Source: Xenopus tropicalis
Lineage: Eukaryota; Chordata; Amphibia; Anura; Pipidae
DNA: 64,000 bases
NCBI RefSeq assembly: GCF_000004195.4
Contig: NC_030678.2
Coordinates: forward strand, 64,971,378-65,035,377
Direction: 5' to 3'
Part shown: positions 42,697-54,850 of the stretch, piece by piece
How the letters are laid out: each line of letters opens with the position of its first letter
Position numbering within the stretch: the stretch's first letter is position 1
Translations under genes and position numbers: made by a program
The notes under the pieces: generated by a model
Databases searched by the model: none
What the model saw: the letters and a program-made list of their open reading frames with translations, nothing else
Told to the model about the DNA's origin: nothing

Positions 42697-43801
42697 CCCT
42701 ATACCAAGACCCCACTGCTAGGATAAAAATCAACAACACTCTTTCTTTCCAAGTAAATATCCAAAATGGGACCAGACAGGGTTGCCCTTTATCACCCACA
42801 TATATACGAGGCAATATAAATATATCTGGGCTAGTGGTAAAAGCAGTGAGTACAAATTTGTCGCATTTGCAGACAATCTATTATTTTTTATCACCAAACC
42901 TCAGGAAGTCAGAAGCATTAAACTAAAATTCGTTAATGGCAGAAAATGGCAGATAATCTGCTCTCGATAATATATAGAATACTCCTTACCAATCAAGACA
43001 GTGCAACATTAAAATACTTCAACGATTGGGAAAAAGAAATGAACGTATTTATCCCTTTCCCAGTAAGACAAAAGATACTCACTCCAGAACATCCACAAAG
43101 CATCGAAAGCTTCTAGGGTAAGAGAAATGCTATATAAACTTACCACAGGGTGGTTCTATGTACCAGAGAAATTGTACTCAATGTTCCCTGCCTCCTCTAG
43201 AGGTGTAACTTGGAAACAGGTTCCTTCAAACATATTGGGTTAAAAAATGCACTACTATCTCCGAAATAACAGATACTAACATTCCCAACACTGATCTGAC
43301 ACTCCTACTATTTTATTTTGACAACAAGAAAAGCACGGTATCAGACAAATGAACCCTACACCTTTTGAACACGGCTAAGGCCCTTATACCTAGAGCATGG
43401 AAAAATACAAATCCCTCTTCGTATATAGAATGGCTGAACTTAGTGGAGAAAACAAGAAAACTAGAGGAAATAACTCTGCGTATACAAAACAAGGTAGCAC
43501 AATATCAGACAACCTGTACACCCTGGCTAGAGGCAAACAAAATAATATGTTAACTAAAGCACATTAGTTATGTGGTTACTGTAAGTGGGAGACTTAAGAA
43601 AAATGTATGAACAAGATCTTGTTGTCAGAAGTGAGAAACAACTTGCTGTATGCCCTTTCAAGACCTATGACTATGTTTACATGGTACGTGAACTTCCCCA
43701 CCCCCTCACCCTCTTTTTTTCTGTACCAACCCCCCCCATCCTATTTTACTGAAAATTAATAAAGATTGTTTAAAAAAAAAAAAAAAAAAAAAAAAACCTC
43801 T
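42697..43801 (+). mobile_element. 5'-truncated L1 fragment
   Basis: Begins in the RT region (GGACCAGACAGGGTTGCCCT, motif B-like; FADN near 42,867 in place of FADD) and continues to a C-terminal segment ALIPRAWKNT similar to the L1 at 4,656. AATAAAGATTG is followed by a 26-base A tail (43,771-43,796). GCACCCTT flanks both sides (42,689-42,696 and 43,802-43,809). Frames are broken and internally deleted. Confidence 0.8.
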
Positions 43802-44339
43802 GCACCCTTTACTCCTGTTGCACACTTGTGACGGCTGGAGCCCTACTGCTGCCTGTCTGCAATTCTCCTGCTGGATTGGGTGCCTGGCTGCCTGCATTGA
43901 GTGAGCTGTACAACACTCTTTATTTTTGATATCTCTGTCTAAACGGTCCATTTTTTTTTTTAATTCTTTTTTCTCATTAGTGTGCTTTTGCACATACACA
44001 CACACAACTTTGCCAAGCACACACGCTGACACACTTTTTTCCCAATACAGTACTTTCCTTTCCTTCTTTGCTTTCTTTGGCAGTCTTTTTTTCCATTAAA
44101 AATGTATTTCTGATCTTGTTCTATAATCCGATTTTATTACATTTTTGTGTTTTTTGGCATTTTCATCATTTTTGTTTTGTAATTAATTATATTGCATTTT
44201 AACTTTTCTATTGCTATTGGGTGCTGAATTTGAAATGGTTCTAATACTAGACCACCAACTTAATTGCAATAATTGTTCTTGTATTACTTGTGATTTTATT
44301 GGATTTTGAGAATTGTGTTTTTTTTTCTTTGCAGTGTTC

Positions 44340-44588
44340 TTTTATTGCTTGTTTAGCACCCCATAAAAAGTTCCCTTTACCGGCGCATGCGCAGCAGAGT
44401 GAAAAGCTGACTTTCTTGTTAAAGTTCGGCTTTTCACTCCACTGCGCATGCGCGCGAAACAGGAAGAAGAAATCGCTTGCTGCTACCCCGGGCTGGTGCT
44501 GTTCTCTCAACTTTAAAGCGATTAAAGTCACTTGGGGGTGCCTAACATTTTGGCACGCCCAAGTGACTTAGCCTTTCCTTCTCCTTTA
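44340..44588. mobile_element. TTAA MITE fragment (GTCACTTGGGGGTGCC family)
   Basis: Right end CCAAGTGACTTAGCCTTTCC then TTCTCCTTTAA. Internal GCGCATGCGCAG and AAGTTCGGCTTTTCACTC match the copy at 12,387-12,793. The left end is not clear. Confidence 0.65.
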
Positions 44589-44721
44589 AGTTTATCAAAA
44601 GGTTACAGTGAACTTCTCTTATTAAAAGTGTTTGAGGTATTGTCTTGCTGGTTTGTTTTTTTTTTTTTTTTGCTTGCTTGTTTTGCCTGCTGTTTGCAGT
44701 TGTCAGTATATTTCTGGCACA

Positions 44722-45862
44722 ATGGGCAAACCGTTTTACAGTGCTGAGGAACCTGCTAGATTTTGCACGGACTCCAGCTCAGAGGAATTTAGCGATTCTG
44801 AGTATGTGCCATCTGACTCCCCTACTAAGGAATTGGAGATTGATGATAGTGACCCTATTAGTGCAGAGGCTAGCAGTGGAGGCGCACTTAGCTGAACAGT
44901 CAAAGGCTGGTGGTAGCGCACCAGATGTACCAATGGATGTACAAGAGGGTGAGAGTAGCACCAATGCAGCAGTTGGAGAACCTGTGTGGGGGCCTCCCTG
45001 TAATTGTCCCTGAAATTCCCCCTCTCACTGCAGTCTTTGGTGTCATGGTGGACACCAATCTTAAATTATAGATTTTTTACAGAGGCCATCCTACAGGACA
45101 TGGTCCACCTACACAAATCTGTATTGCTGAGCAGCATCTTTCCAGCAACCCTTTACCAGGTTTTTCAAGAGCCCAGGCATGGTATCGCACAAATGTAAAT
45201 GAAATAAAAAAAATTCTGCCATTCACATTGTCATTGGGACCCGTAGAACGTAACTCTTTAGTTTCCTACTGGGATACCACTACAGTCCTTTCCATCCCTC
45301 TTTTTTCAGCTGTTATGCCAAGAATCTGTTATCAAAATTTACTGCGGTTTCTTCACTTTACCAACAATGGCTGTTGCCCCTAATGAGCCCTGTTATGACA
45401 GGCTTTATAAATTGATGCCCTTATAAAAAGCCTGTCTCAGCACCATATGAAAGGTGTCAATAAAACCAACCAAATCTAAAATTATCAGAAAAATCAGAGC
45501 CTGGAACAAAAATGCAGCAATTTATATGACCCTTTACAATTCTTATGTACCAGGTCCTACATTGTCTTATTACAGTCATCTGCTGTAGCTGCACTCTGCC
45601 TTCTTATTTTGCAATGTAGATGAGGTTCCAGACATGCCGGGTAATGACAATGTTGCCAGAATTCATTGCAGGAGTTCCACCAATACCTAATAAAAGATTA
45701 AAATTAATAAAAGATCCCCAGAGAGCTTGTAAGGTTTGCCGTTCCAAGGGTGTTAGGCGAGATGTCCAATATTATAGTCCCAAGTGCCTTAGCAAGCCTG
45801 CTTTGTGTATCTCACCAAGTTTTGAGGTGTACAATGCTGTAGTACACTATGAGAAGACTTGA
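44722..45862 (+). pseudogene. decayed piggyBac transposase
   Basis: The start MGKPFYSAEEPARFC and SSSEEFSDSEYVPSDS parallel the intact gene at 26.3-28.1 kb. Later pieces match in order: GEPVWGPPCN, AILQDMV, NSLVSYWDTTTVLSIPLF and, at 45,620-45,862, a C-terminal Cys-rich domain CKVCRSKGVRRDVQYYSPKC with some cysteines lost. The catalytic Asp region is deleted and several frameshifts and stops are present. It is oriented opposite to the intact copy and is an older relative, probably another subfamily. Confidence 0.85.
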
Positions 45863-46184
45863 ATTCTGTGTTGTATAGGTAGGTTAAGGCTCTCTGTGTT
45901 TGTTGGTGGTATAAGAATTTAGTATATCTGAATAGTGGTCTAGGTTTTTATGCACAAGTTTGTAGGAACCCGGGTTAGGTGATGCTGTTTTTTTTTTTAC
46001 TTTAAACTTGTGATTGGGCAATGTGTCTATGTAGATTCTCATTCATCCAGGTCATGATATACATTATCTAGTAGAATTAAGTCTAAAACAACTGGACCTT
46101 GAGTTTTTTTTTTCTTGAAAACATTTCACCGCTCATTCGAGTGGCTTCTTCAGTTCAAATGATTGGCAAAGATTTCCCCAAAAT
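45863..46184 (-). mobile_element. Penelope-type tail remnant within piggyBac
   Basis: Reverse strand of about 46,095-46,160 reads GAACTGAAGAAGCCACTCG, then GAATGAGCGG and TGAAATG, the form CTGANGAAG-stem-loop-GAAA seen in Penelope-like tails. Stem II is weakened by substitutions. The left part (45,863-46,020) is unassigned. Confidence 0.45.
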
Positions 46185-46188
46185 TTAA

Positions 46189-46500
46189 AGGACATGTCAA
46201 CCCCTCAACCAAAAATTTTAGCAGTGAAGTCTCATAACATTATTTAGATACCTGCCACTTCCGTTGGTCCCTCGAAAGCAAACTGTGAAGCTGCAGCGAT
46301 CCCTTGATGTTTCTCCTTGTGCACAGCTCTGTAACTCCCTATCCCCCCCTCCCATCAGAATTCTGCTTGTCTCCTGGGGTGCACTTCCAATCCGTTTTTA
46401 ATGAGCATGCGCACATGTGTATTTTTGTATTTTTCAATGGTTCCATTGAACGTATTCAGTTAGATGTTGGCTGAAACTGACAGGTGTAAGAAGGTATGAT
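46189..46500 (+). mobile_element. truncated TTAA MITE
   Basis: Begins AGGACATGTCAACCCC after TTAA at 46,185-46,188, like the family at 10,718. No right end was found before CR1 sequence starts. Confidence 0.5.
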
Positions 46501-46918
46501 CCAGTCACAATGGTACCATGATTTTCATTGATGCAGGTGTTAATCCTTCAAACCATGCTATATTGGATCTAGTGATCTCTAATGACCCAGAACCCAGGAA
46601 CTATGCAATATTGGATCTAGTGATCTCTAATGACCCAGAACGTATAGCAAGTGGTTGAACCCCTGGGTAATAGTGATCATAATGTTATTTCTTTTGATGT
46701 TTGGTGCAGGAAACAAATTTACACGGGGGCAACAAAGACACTGAATTTTAGTGAAAAGGCAAATTTTAGCTCCTTAAGGGCAGGCTCCAACTATGCAGTG
46801 GTTGACACATGATATGGTGCATAAAGGGTTACACAAGATAAATGTAAACAAGGTACCGGGGCCAGATGAAATACACCCTCGGGTACTGAGAGAGCTAGGG
46901 TCAGAATAACAGTGGCCC

Positions 46919-47197
46919 TTGTTTCTGATATTTTCAGACTCGCTTTCATCAGGTATGGTACCTACGGATTGGAAGAAGGTGAATGTCATTCCTATATTTA
47001 AAAAGGGAGTAAGATCTCAGCCTGGCAATTATAGGCCTGTAAGTTTGACATCCGTGGTGGGCAAGTTATTTGAAAGCTTGTTAAGGGATCACATACAAAA
47101 TTATGTACTGGAGAATGGCATTATGAGCAGTAATCAGCATGGCTTTATGAAGGACAGGTCATATCAGACCAATTTAATTGCTTTTTTGATGAGTTAA
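46919..47197 (+). pseudogene. CR1 RT N-terminal fragment
   Basis: Encodes MVPTDWKKVNVIPIFKKG, NYRPVSLTSVVGKLFESLLR and QHGFMKDRSYQTNL of the CR1 RT, ending at a frameshift before motif A. Confidence 0.8.
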
Positions 47198-47674
47198 GTA
47201 AGAAGCTGGACAGTGGGGATGCAGTAGATATAATCAGTAGATATAATCGTTCCCCACAAACGACTGCTTTCTAAACTAAGGTATATTGGTCTTAGTGAAG
47301 TCATTTGCACATGGATAGAAAACTGGCTACAGGATCGGGTACAGAGGGTGGTTGTTAATGGTACATTCTCTACTTGGAGTAAGGTTCTCAGTGGGGTCCC
47401 TCAGGGTTCTGTACTGGGTCCACTTTTGTTTAATTTGTTCATAAATGACTTAGGAGAGTGTATTATACAGTAAGTAATGTATCAGTGTTTGCAGATGACA
47501 CAAAACTCTGCAGACCAGTCAATTCTATCCAGGATGTGGCATCCTTGCAGCAGGATCTTGGCCAACTGGCAATCTGGGCGGCTAAGTGATTCACGGGAGG
47601 AGGGGGTTATTCTTCCCCTTTACAGAGCGCTGGTAAGCCCCCATCTAGAATAAGCTGTTCAGTTCTGGTCTCCA

Positions 47675-48094
47675 GTGCTCAAACGGGACATGATTGAGTT
47701 AGAGAGGGTCCAGAGAAGGGCAACTAAGTTGGTAAAGGGTATGGAAAGTCTCAGTTATGAAAAAAGACTGGCCAAGTTGGGTCTGTTTACGCTGGAGAAG
47801 AGGCGCTTAAGGGGTGACATGATAACTATGTATAAATATATAAGGGGATCATATAATAACCTTTCTAATGTTTTATTTACCAGTAGGTCCTTCCAACAGA
47901 CACGAGGGCACCCACTCCATTTAGAAGAAGGGAGGTTCCGTTTAAATATTCGGAAAGGATTTTTTACTGTGAGAGCTGTGAAGTTGTGGAATTCCCTCCC
48001 CGAATCAGTCGTACTGGCTGATACATTATATAGCTTTAAGAAGGGGCTGGATGGATTCTTAGCAAGTGAGGGAATACAGGGTTATGGGAGATAG
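47675..48094 (+). pseudogene. CR1 RT C-terminal fragment
   Basis: Encodes ERVQRRATKLVKGMESLSYE, LEKRRLRGDMITMYKYIRGS and a C-terminus ending in GIQGYGR, almost identical to 15,050-15,458. The region before it has lost motif C context through a deletion at about 47,588. Confidence 0.85.
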
Positions 48095-48245
48095 CTCTCA
48101 GTACAAGTTGATCCAGGGACGGGTCCGATTGCCATCTTGGAGTCAGGAAGGAATTTTTTCCCCTCTGCGGCAAATTAGAGAGGCTTCAGATGAGGTTTTT
48201 TGCCTTCCTCTGGATCAACTAGTAGTTAGGGAAGTTATAGTTCAC

Positions 48246-49335
48246 ACTTATACAGTAACTAGGTTATTGATATATGTGCTGAAAAGTTAGACAAAGTGTG
48301 TCATATAATTGCCAAAAGGTTTTTTTCAGTAAAGAGGGGATCTCTGGATTTATGATGTATGACTTGGCACCCTAAAATGTTTTTTGTGCAGGTTGGCAGA
48401 AAAAAAAAATTGTATGCAGCCTGTGGTTGTTTTGGCATTCAGCTTTTTGTGTTTGAGCTGTAGTCTAGTTACAGTTTTTCTCTTGTTGAGGATAGCACTT
48501 GTATTGTGCTGGTGGTATAGCAAACTGATGTGCTGGGTGACTGGTAGGCCGTGAACAATATTTACTTTAGTTGTTTTTGTAGATTTAGGCATCTCTGGAT
48601 TTGTGGTTATAGTAGGCCTTCGGTTTTCTTTACACTAAAGGTTTTTGAGTGCAGGGTGGTAGAAACTTTCAGATTTGCCTTGGTTTAAAATTTATGAGTT
48701 TGTTTTTTTTTTTCACTCGTCAAAGTTTACATTTTAGAAAAAAAATGCAAGGAAAAGTTCCAAATTTCATGATGCAATGATAAAAAGTATTTTGCTTTTG
48801 AGTAAAACCTAGAATGTGCCTAGAAATCTGAAGGTCTGTAGTTTCTAAAAGTTCTCAAGATAAAGGAATATTTTAGATTTACATATAAGTTTTGCTATAT
48901 AAACTGTTTCATGTGCTTTTCCATTTTGTTCTGGTGTGAAATTTTACAAAGCACTGCTCTAGTTTGGGGGTTACTGCTGGACAGGAACAGTGGGTTACCA
49001 CCACATATTTGGTATCCTTGGGACTTGGGAGTATCAGGGCTTTTACAAACAACAAAAAAAGTGTGTAAAATTAACTTTTTAATGGAAAAAAAACCCCAAA
49101 AAACTCTAAATATTTTTTATAATTTTTTTACATATTTCACCCAAAGTACACATAATATCTCCATAAAAGTTACAAAATTCAGTGTGTATGTCGAAGCCCA
49201 ATTCATGACGAAAAAAACAACATAATTTCCCTAGTTTCATAGAGGTTTTCCTACCAAAAAACATTATTAAAGTGAACGAGTACAAAATGCTTAAAAAACA
49301 TCTGGCACTGAGGGGAACTGAAATTCAGCTGGCGC
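48246..49335 (+). mobile_element. piggyBac right-end region of the older element
   Basis: The reverse complement matches 21,300-21,700 of the intact piggyBac (GAATTGGGCTT, TTTGTAAAAGCCCTG, ATACCAAATATGTG), confirming common descent. Non-coding. Confidence 0.75.
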
Positions 49336-49990
49336 TTAAATGATTAGGGATGGTGATCCATATTACAGAAAAATCCCTTATCTGGAAAAGCCCAGGTCCC
49401 CAGCATTCCGGATAACAAATCTTATAACTTTATTATAATGGCTTATTTTTAGGAATTCTAATATAGTTTCTGAACTGTATGGCACGACTTTTCATTTCCT
49501 TTTAGAGGACAGAAATACTGAAAAGAATTCAGGATTTCATACAAACCAGCAATCCACCAACCCCATCTAACCCCATAATTCTCAATGTATATGTGTAGTA
49601 GAAAGAAAGTTTGAGTTTTAGCAAATGTAAATACTTTGATTACAGGGTAAACTGAAAGGGGAAGTATTAATTTCACAGTACCGTTATAGAATGTATTATA
49701 AGGAATGCTTAGGACAATGGATGTTTCCATAATTAGGATCATCATACCTTAAGTCTACTGTAAATAATTTTTAAATTAAATAAATCCAGTAGGATTGTTT
49801 GCCACCAATATGGATTCATGCAGCTTAGTTAGAATCAAGTACCAAATATTGTTTTATTATTACAGGAATAATCATTTAGAAAAATTAGACTTGTGCACAG
49901 AATGGACTATGGTGTTCTCGTATTTCAGAGCTTTCTGGATGAAGAATCCCTTACCTGTATGTAATCCTCAAGGCTTTTGATTCTGACCCT
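49336..49990 (-). repeat. dispersed repeat: right half of the split copy, and a further copy
   Basis: 49,336-49,440 continues the repeat broken at 42,280 (TTAAATGATTA, CCCTTATCTGGAAAAGCCC, CATTCCGGATAACAAATC). 49,745-49,970 is another copy in the opposite sense (CCTTAAGTCTACTGTAAATA, TTTCTGGATGAAGAATCCC). Between them nothing else was recognised. Confidence 0.65.
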
Positions 49991-49994
49991 TTAA

Positions 49995-50467
49995 AGGAGA
50001 ACGAAATGTAAAAACTAAGTAAGGGTTTTCAGAAAGATCTATGTAAATACAGCCATAAGCACTTGATAGCACAGAACTGCTTCTCTGAGTCCTCATTTAA
50101 AGGAACACCACATTTCTTCTATTCTTTACACATGGTCTTCTGTGTCAGACTTCCTGCTCTCAGAAGAGTCCTTCAGGGCACAGCACAGCCCTATTTGCTC
50201 CTCTCTCTCCCTCCCATCTGTCCTTTCTCCCACTCCCTCTACTGTGTAATCTTAGCTTATAACTGTTCCAGGAGCAGTGTGCAGGCAGGGAAGCGAAGTT
50301 AGACTGAGCTAAACTGGCAGCTGCTATCTTAACAGCCATGGAAGGTCCCTCTGTTTGTTTAACTCAGGTATGGTAAAGCATTCTGCAGAATAAATATGGC
50401 GTTCTAGCATGCACTATTATGACTAATCTATTGGCAATAAAATGGCAAAATGCCTTTCCTTCTCTTT
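49995..50467. mobile_element. TTAA MITE
   Basis: Bounded by TTAA at 49,991-49,994 and 50,468-50,471. Left AGGAGAACGAAATG, right GCCTTTCCTTCTCTT: loose inverted repeats. The interior (ATCTATGTAAATACAGCCAT) is shared with 60,750-60,790. Confidence 0.65.
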
Positions 50468-50889
50468 TTAAGAGCAGATCAGCAGCTCTAAAGAGTGGAT
50501 TAAAGGTATGGTTTGAATGTTGTACAGATCCCAAGATCTCAGCAAGTATATGGAAACCATGTTTAAATATACACAATGAATAAAAACTTTTAAATAGAAA
50601 AAAAAATCACCCTCTCCAAAAAAGCCAATGCTGTTTCAGGTCTGTCGGGTTTTTTTTCCCCGACACGAAGGGGGGTAAAAGAGGGGGTATTCCTAGCAGA
50701 GGTCTCCATGGCACTAAGATATTGGGGGAAAGTGGGAAACTTTTGGAAGTATTTTGGCCAGGTTTAGTTATAGGGGATTCCGTTATTAGAAAGGTGGATA
50801 GGGTAATTTGTTGCAAGGATCCTACATACCAAACTATGTGTTTTTGCCTGGTGCTAGTTCAGCATGTGGTGGAATGAGTAGACCGATTA

Positions 50890-51225
50890 TTGGGAGGGGC
50901 AAGGGAAGACACTGCGATCTTGGTACACAAAGGTATCAATGACAAAGTTAGAGGAGTGGGGGAGGTTCTCAAGAATCATTTTAAAAAAAAACTAGGCAAA
51001 AAGTTGAAAGCGAAGACTTCCGAGGTAATTTTCTCAGAGTTACCTGTGCCACGAGCAATGTTAAGAAGGCAGCGGGAGCTCAGGGAGATAAATGTATGGC
51101 TGAGAGGTTGGTGTAGTGAGGAGGGCTTTGGGTTTCTGGAGAACTGGGCTTATTTTTCAATCGGTTATAGACTTTTTGCCAGGGATGGGCTGCACCTTGA
51201 TGATGCTGCAGCTGCTTTGGGTTAG
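50890..51225 (+). pseudogene. CR1 ORF1 esterase-like domain
   Basis: Shows ILVHKGINDKV, EVIFSELPVPRAMLRRQREL, REINVWLRGWCSEEGFGFLE and LFARDGLHLDDAAAALG. The DGLHL block is the C-terminal Asp-x-x-His catalytic pair of SGNH/GDSL esterases. Same domain as at 18,176-18,436. Stop soon after. Confidence 0.7.
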
Positions 51226-51443
51226 AAGATGGCTAGAAGGTTGGAGAAGATTTTAAACTAGGCATGGGGGGGGGGGGGTTGCAGTGTGTAATTCTGTGGT
51301 AGACAGGTTAGATGAGGTAGTGGGCATAGTAAGGGAAAATGGGGAAGGATAATTGCTTGGGGGTACTGATAATGGCAGGGAGGGCCATAAGCTGTATATG
51401 CAAAATTCTCATGCTGGTACCAGTATTAAATGTATGTTTATAA

Positions 51444-52087
51444 ATGCAAAGAGTGTGGCTAGAAAATGCAAAGAGTGTGGCTAGAAAAATGGGAGAGCTG
51501 GAGTTGCTGGAGAGAAAATATGATGTGATTGGCATTGCTAAAACATGGTTGAATGAGTCGCATGACTGCGTAGTTAATATTGGAGGCTATACTTTGTTTT
51601 GGAGGGACAGAGGCAATAGAAAAAGAGGAGAGGTGTGTCTGTTTGTTAAGCAGTATTTAATAGCAAATAAATGAATTAGGAAGTGATGATGGTAAATGAG
51701 GGAGCCAAAGCCTTATAGGTTAAGCTTTTCACAGATAGTATAGAGTCCACCAAATTAATGGTAGGGGTATACTATAGACCCCCTAATGTAAGTGAAGAAA
51801 AAGAGGCGTAGCTCCTGTTGCAAACAGAAAAGGCTGCTTGTTTGGGGCAAGTGATAATAATGGGGGATTTGAATTATCCTGATATTGACTGGATCAATAA
51901 TACCACCAGGACAGTAAATGGGAACAAGCTTATAAACTTTTTGTATGACAACTTTATGTCACAGGTTGTTGAGGAGCCAACCAGAAACCATGCTATATTG
52001 ATTCTAGTGATCTCTAAAGACCCAGAACGTATAGCAAATGTGACAGGGGTTGAACCCCTGGGTAATAGTGACCATAATGGTATTTAA
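51444..52087 (+). pseudogene. CR1 endonuclease, frameshifted
   Basis: Two frames show LELLERKYDVIGIAKTWLNE (catalytic E/T region) and QVIIMGDLNYPDIDW, EEPTRNHAILILVISKDPER, PLGNSDHNGI (D-x-N and SDH motifs of APE-type endonucleases). A frameshift lies between about 51,670 and 51,800. Confidence 0.8.
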
Positions 52088-52559
52088 TTTGATGTTTGGT
52101 GCAAAAAAACAAATAGGAATATGAACGAAGACCCTGAATTTTAGAAAGGCAAATTTTAACTCTTTGAGGACAGCGCCTAACAGCACAAATTGGGGCATTA
52201 TGTTTTCTGCTAAAAACACAGAGCAGAAATGGTTGTCATTTAAATTTATTAAATCATTACGGTTATCAATTTATTCTCATAATAAGTAAATGTAGAAGCT
52301 TTAAAAATTACACTATGTGGCTTAATTTGGAGGTAAAGAATTGAATAGGAAAAAAAAACATAAGCATTTAAGAAATACAGAAGTCAGATGGGGACAGAAG
52401 CTGCATTTAATGAATATAAACAAATGTGTTGTAAAACAGCAGGCTTAAACTAACCCCAAAAAGTTTATTAACTGTAAATAGATGCAGGTTGAGAGTGTGG
52501 CCCCATTGAATTATGGTAACAGTATGATTACAAGAGATACAGAAAAGGCAAATGTACTA

Positions 52560-53800
52560 AACCAGTTCTTTTCTTCAGTGTATACAGTAGAGGAGCCAGA
52601 GTGCCAAGTCCCACCCAATAGCTGCAATGTTGGCAGTGGTTGACGCAGGATGTGGTGCATAAAAGTTTATTCAAAATTAATGTAAACAAGGTACCAGGAC
52701 AAAATGGAATACTCCCTTGGGTACTGAGAGAGCTAGGTTCAGTTTTGCAGTAGCCTCTGTTTTTGATATTTTCAGACTTGCTTTCATCTGTTATGGTATC
52801 TTTGGATTGTAGGAAAGCTAATGTCATTCCTATATTGAAAAAGGTATTACGATCTCAGCCTGGCAATTATAGGCCAGTAAGTTTGACATCCGTGGTGGGC
52901 ATGTTATTTGAAGGCTTGTTAAGGGATCACATACAAAGTTATGTTCTGGAGAAACAGCATGGCTTTATGAAGGACAGGTTAGGACTGATTTTTATGATGA
53001 GGTTAGTAAGAAGCTCAACAGTGGGGTTGCAGTATACTGTATATGATCTATTTGAATTTTGCCAAAGCATTTGATACCATGCCCCACAATTGAATGCTTT
53101 CTAAACTAAGGTCTGTTGGTCTTAGTGAAGTCGTTTGCACATGGATAATTGTTGTTAATGGTACATTCTCTACTTGGAATAAGGTTTTCAGTGGGGTTCC
53201 CTCAGGTTTCTGTAGTGGGTCCACTTTTGTTTAACTTGTTTATTATGACTTAGGGGAGGGTATTATAAATAATGAATCAGTGTTTGCAGAAAACACAAAA
53301 GTCTGCACCCAATCAGTTTTCTCCAGGATGTGGCATGCTTGCAGCAGGATTTTGACAAACTAGCAATCTAGGCGGCTAAGAGGCAGATGAGATGTAATTT
53401 AGATAAATGTACGGTCATGCCCTTTGGATGTAAAAATGGGCTAGCCACTTAAACCGTTAATATGACTGCACTAGGCAAATCCATAATGAGAAGTACCTTG
53501 GAGTCTTTGTAGATAGTAAACTTGGCTGTATCAAGCAAGGCCAGTCTGAAGCTGCAAGGGCAAACAAGTTTTAAGCTGTATTAAAAGGGGGATAGATTCA
53601 CGTGAGGAGAGGGTTATTCTTCTACTTTACAGAACACTGGTAAGGCCCCATCTAGAATATGTTGTTCAGTTTTGGTCTCCAGTGCTCAAATGGGACATTA
53701 CTGAGAGGGAGAGAAAGGTAACTAAGCTAGTAACTAAGCGAGTAAAGGGTATGGAAAGTCTCCATTATGAAGACTGGCCAAGTCAAGGTTGTTTATACTA
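52560..53800 (+). pseudogene. CR1 reverse transcriptase, heavily decayed
   Basis: Recognisable pieces: CRKANVIPILKK, NYRPVSLTSVVGMLFEGLLR, HGFMKDR, a motif A relic (IYLNFAKAFDTMPHN in a shifted frame), motif B relic near 53,190, motif C relic CAGAAAACAC near 53,286 and WDITERERKVTKLV. No usable frame. Confidence 0.8.
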
Positions 53801-54424
53801 TAGAAGAGGTGCTTATGGGAGTATAAATATATGCTGGTACAAATTATATTTGTCTCTGAGGTGCTGGCAACTTTAATGGTGGCTCAGTGCAGGTTTTATG
53901 TCCATAATGCTTACCAACGATGCTAACTTTGGGGCGAAGCTGGATGTGGTGTGCTCCTTTCAACAGCATGGGCTACAAAATGTAGTCTGGACTCCCACAA
54001 TGCATTGTAATAGATCACATGTTAGAAGTATGGTGGTTCTATAGGGTCAGAAGCTACACAGAAAATGGTTCCCTGCATATACAGTAAACAGCCAGCAGAG
54101 GGAGTTCACTGCTAATGAGCGACAATAAACGATAATGGAAGCTTATGCTGGAGACATGACAGAGGTTCTGTATAAATATTCGGAAATTATTTTTTACTGT
54201 GAGAGCTGTAAAGTTGTGGAATTCCTTCCCTGAATCAAACCTACAGCTGATATATTAGATAGCTTCAAGAAGGGGTTGGATGGCTTTTTAGCAAGTAAGA
54301 AAATACAGGGTAAAGTTCTTTCCTGCTTGTGCATGCGCAGTAGGATGAAAAGCCGAACTTTAACAAAAAAAAAAACAGGAACACCAATGTGCACCCCAGT
54401 GTTTTTTTTACCTACCAGTGATTC

Positions 54425-54850
54425 ATAGAGGTCTGGCATGGTGCCAAGAGACTGGTGAATTGCTAATGTAGTGCTTTGTTGCTTTTTTGTAGTGGATGTT
54501 ATGTACTTGGGCTTTACTATAGCTTGTGATGCAGTACCGCACAGAACGTTTATTTTAAAAGTAAGGACTATTGGCCTGTAAAATAATATATGTACTTGAA
54601 TAGAGAACTGGCTGAAGGATACAAGGAGTTGTAATAAATTGAATTGAATTTTCTAATTGGCCGTGTTGTTAGTGGAGTACTGAAGGGGTCTGTCCTTGGT
54701 TCTTTGCTTTTTAAATAGTTTATTAATGACCTGGAGGTGGCCAATGAAAGTAGTGTTTATTGTTTTGCTAATAATATAAGCTCCATGCAGGTTGCTGCCA
54801 CTTTGCAGAGCAATTAGACAAAATTGGAAAACTGAAAAATGAGGTTCAAT
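54425..54850 (+). mobile_element. second CR1 fragment (subfamily of the 35,277 copy)
   Basis: Starts GATTCATAGAGGTCTGGCATGGTGCCAAG-like words (54,420-54,450) and continues with decayed RT (GTAGTGGATGTTATGTACTT, GTTAGTGGAGTACTGAAGGG, TTTATTAATGACCTGGAGGT) to GAGGTTCAAT. Confidence 0.75.

Larger units (their letters stand above)
46540..48245 (+). mobile_element. decayed CR1 LINE copy
   Basis: Order of CR1 parts: endonuclease end (CTAGTGATCTCTAATGACCC, duplicated), pre-RT (GMVPTDWKKVNVIPIFKKG), RT core with deletions (47,000-47,560) and C-terminal coding plus 3' UTR to about 48,240. A duplication (GGATCTAGTGATCTCTAATG) lies at 46,560-46,640, and deletions occur near 47,225 and 47,588. Confidence 0.85.
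42281..49335 (+). mobile_element. older piggyBac element with nested insertions (7.1 kb)
   Basis: The left end CCCTTTAAGTGACAGTC follows TTAA (42,277-42,280). The right end, inverted, reads TTTAAGCGCCAGCTGAA, the matching terminal repeat, and is followed by TTAA (49,336-49,339). The dispersed repeat on both sides joins into one continuous copy when the element is removed. It carries a decayed transposase on the + strand (44,722-45,862) and insertions of a hAT MITE, L1, TTAA MITEs, a Penelope-type tail and CR1. The right-terminal CCC and one TTAA seem lost by a small deletion between TTAAA repeats. Confidence 0.75.
50620..54315 (+). mobile_element. near full-length but decayed CR1 LINE
   Basis: Parts appear in sense order: ORF1 esterase-like end, endonuclease, RT and 3' end (GAATTCCTTCCCTGAATC, TTTTTAGCAAGTAAGAAAAT). 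An unrelated ~340-bp segment (about 53,825-54,165) interrupts the 3' coding end. Many frameshifts, stops and deletions; clearly old. Confidence 0.85.

Noticed and set aside
44632..45198. Separate small genes
   Set aside because: They are overlapping frames of a frameshifted, decayed piggyBac transposase.
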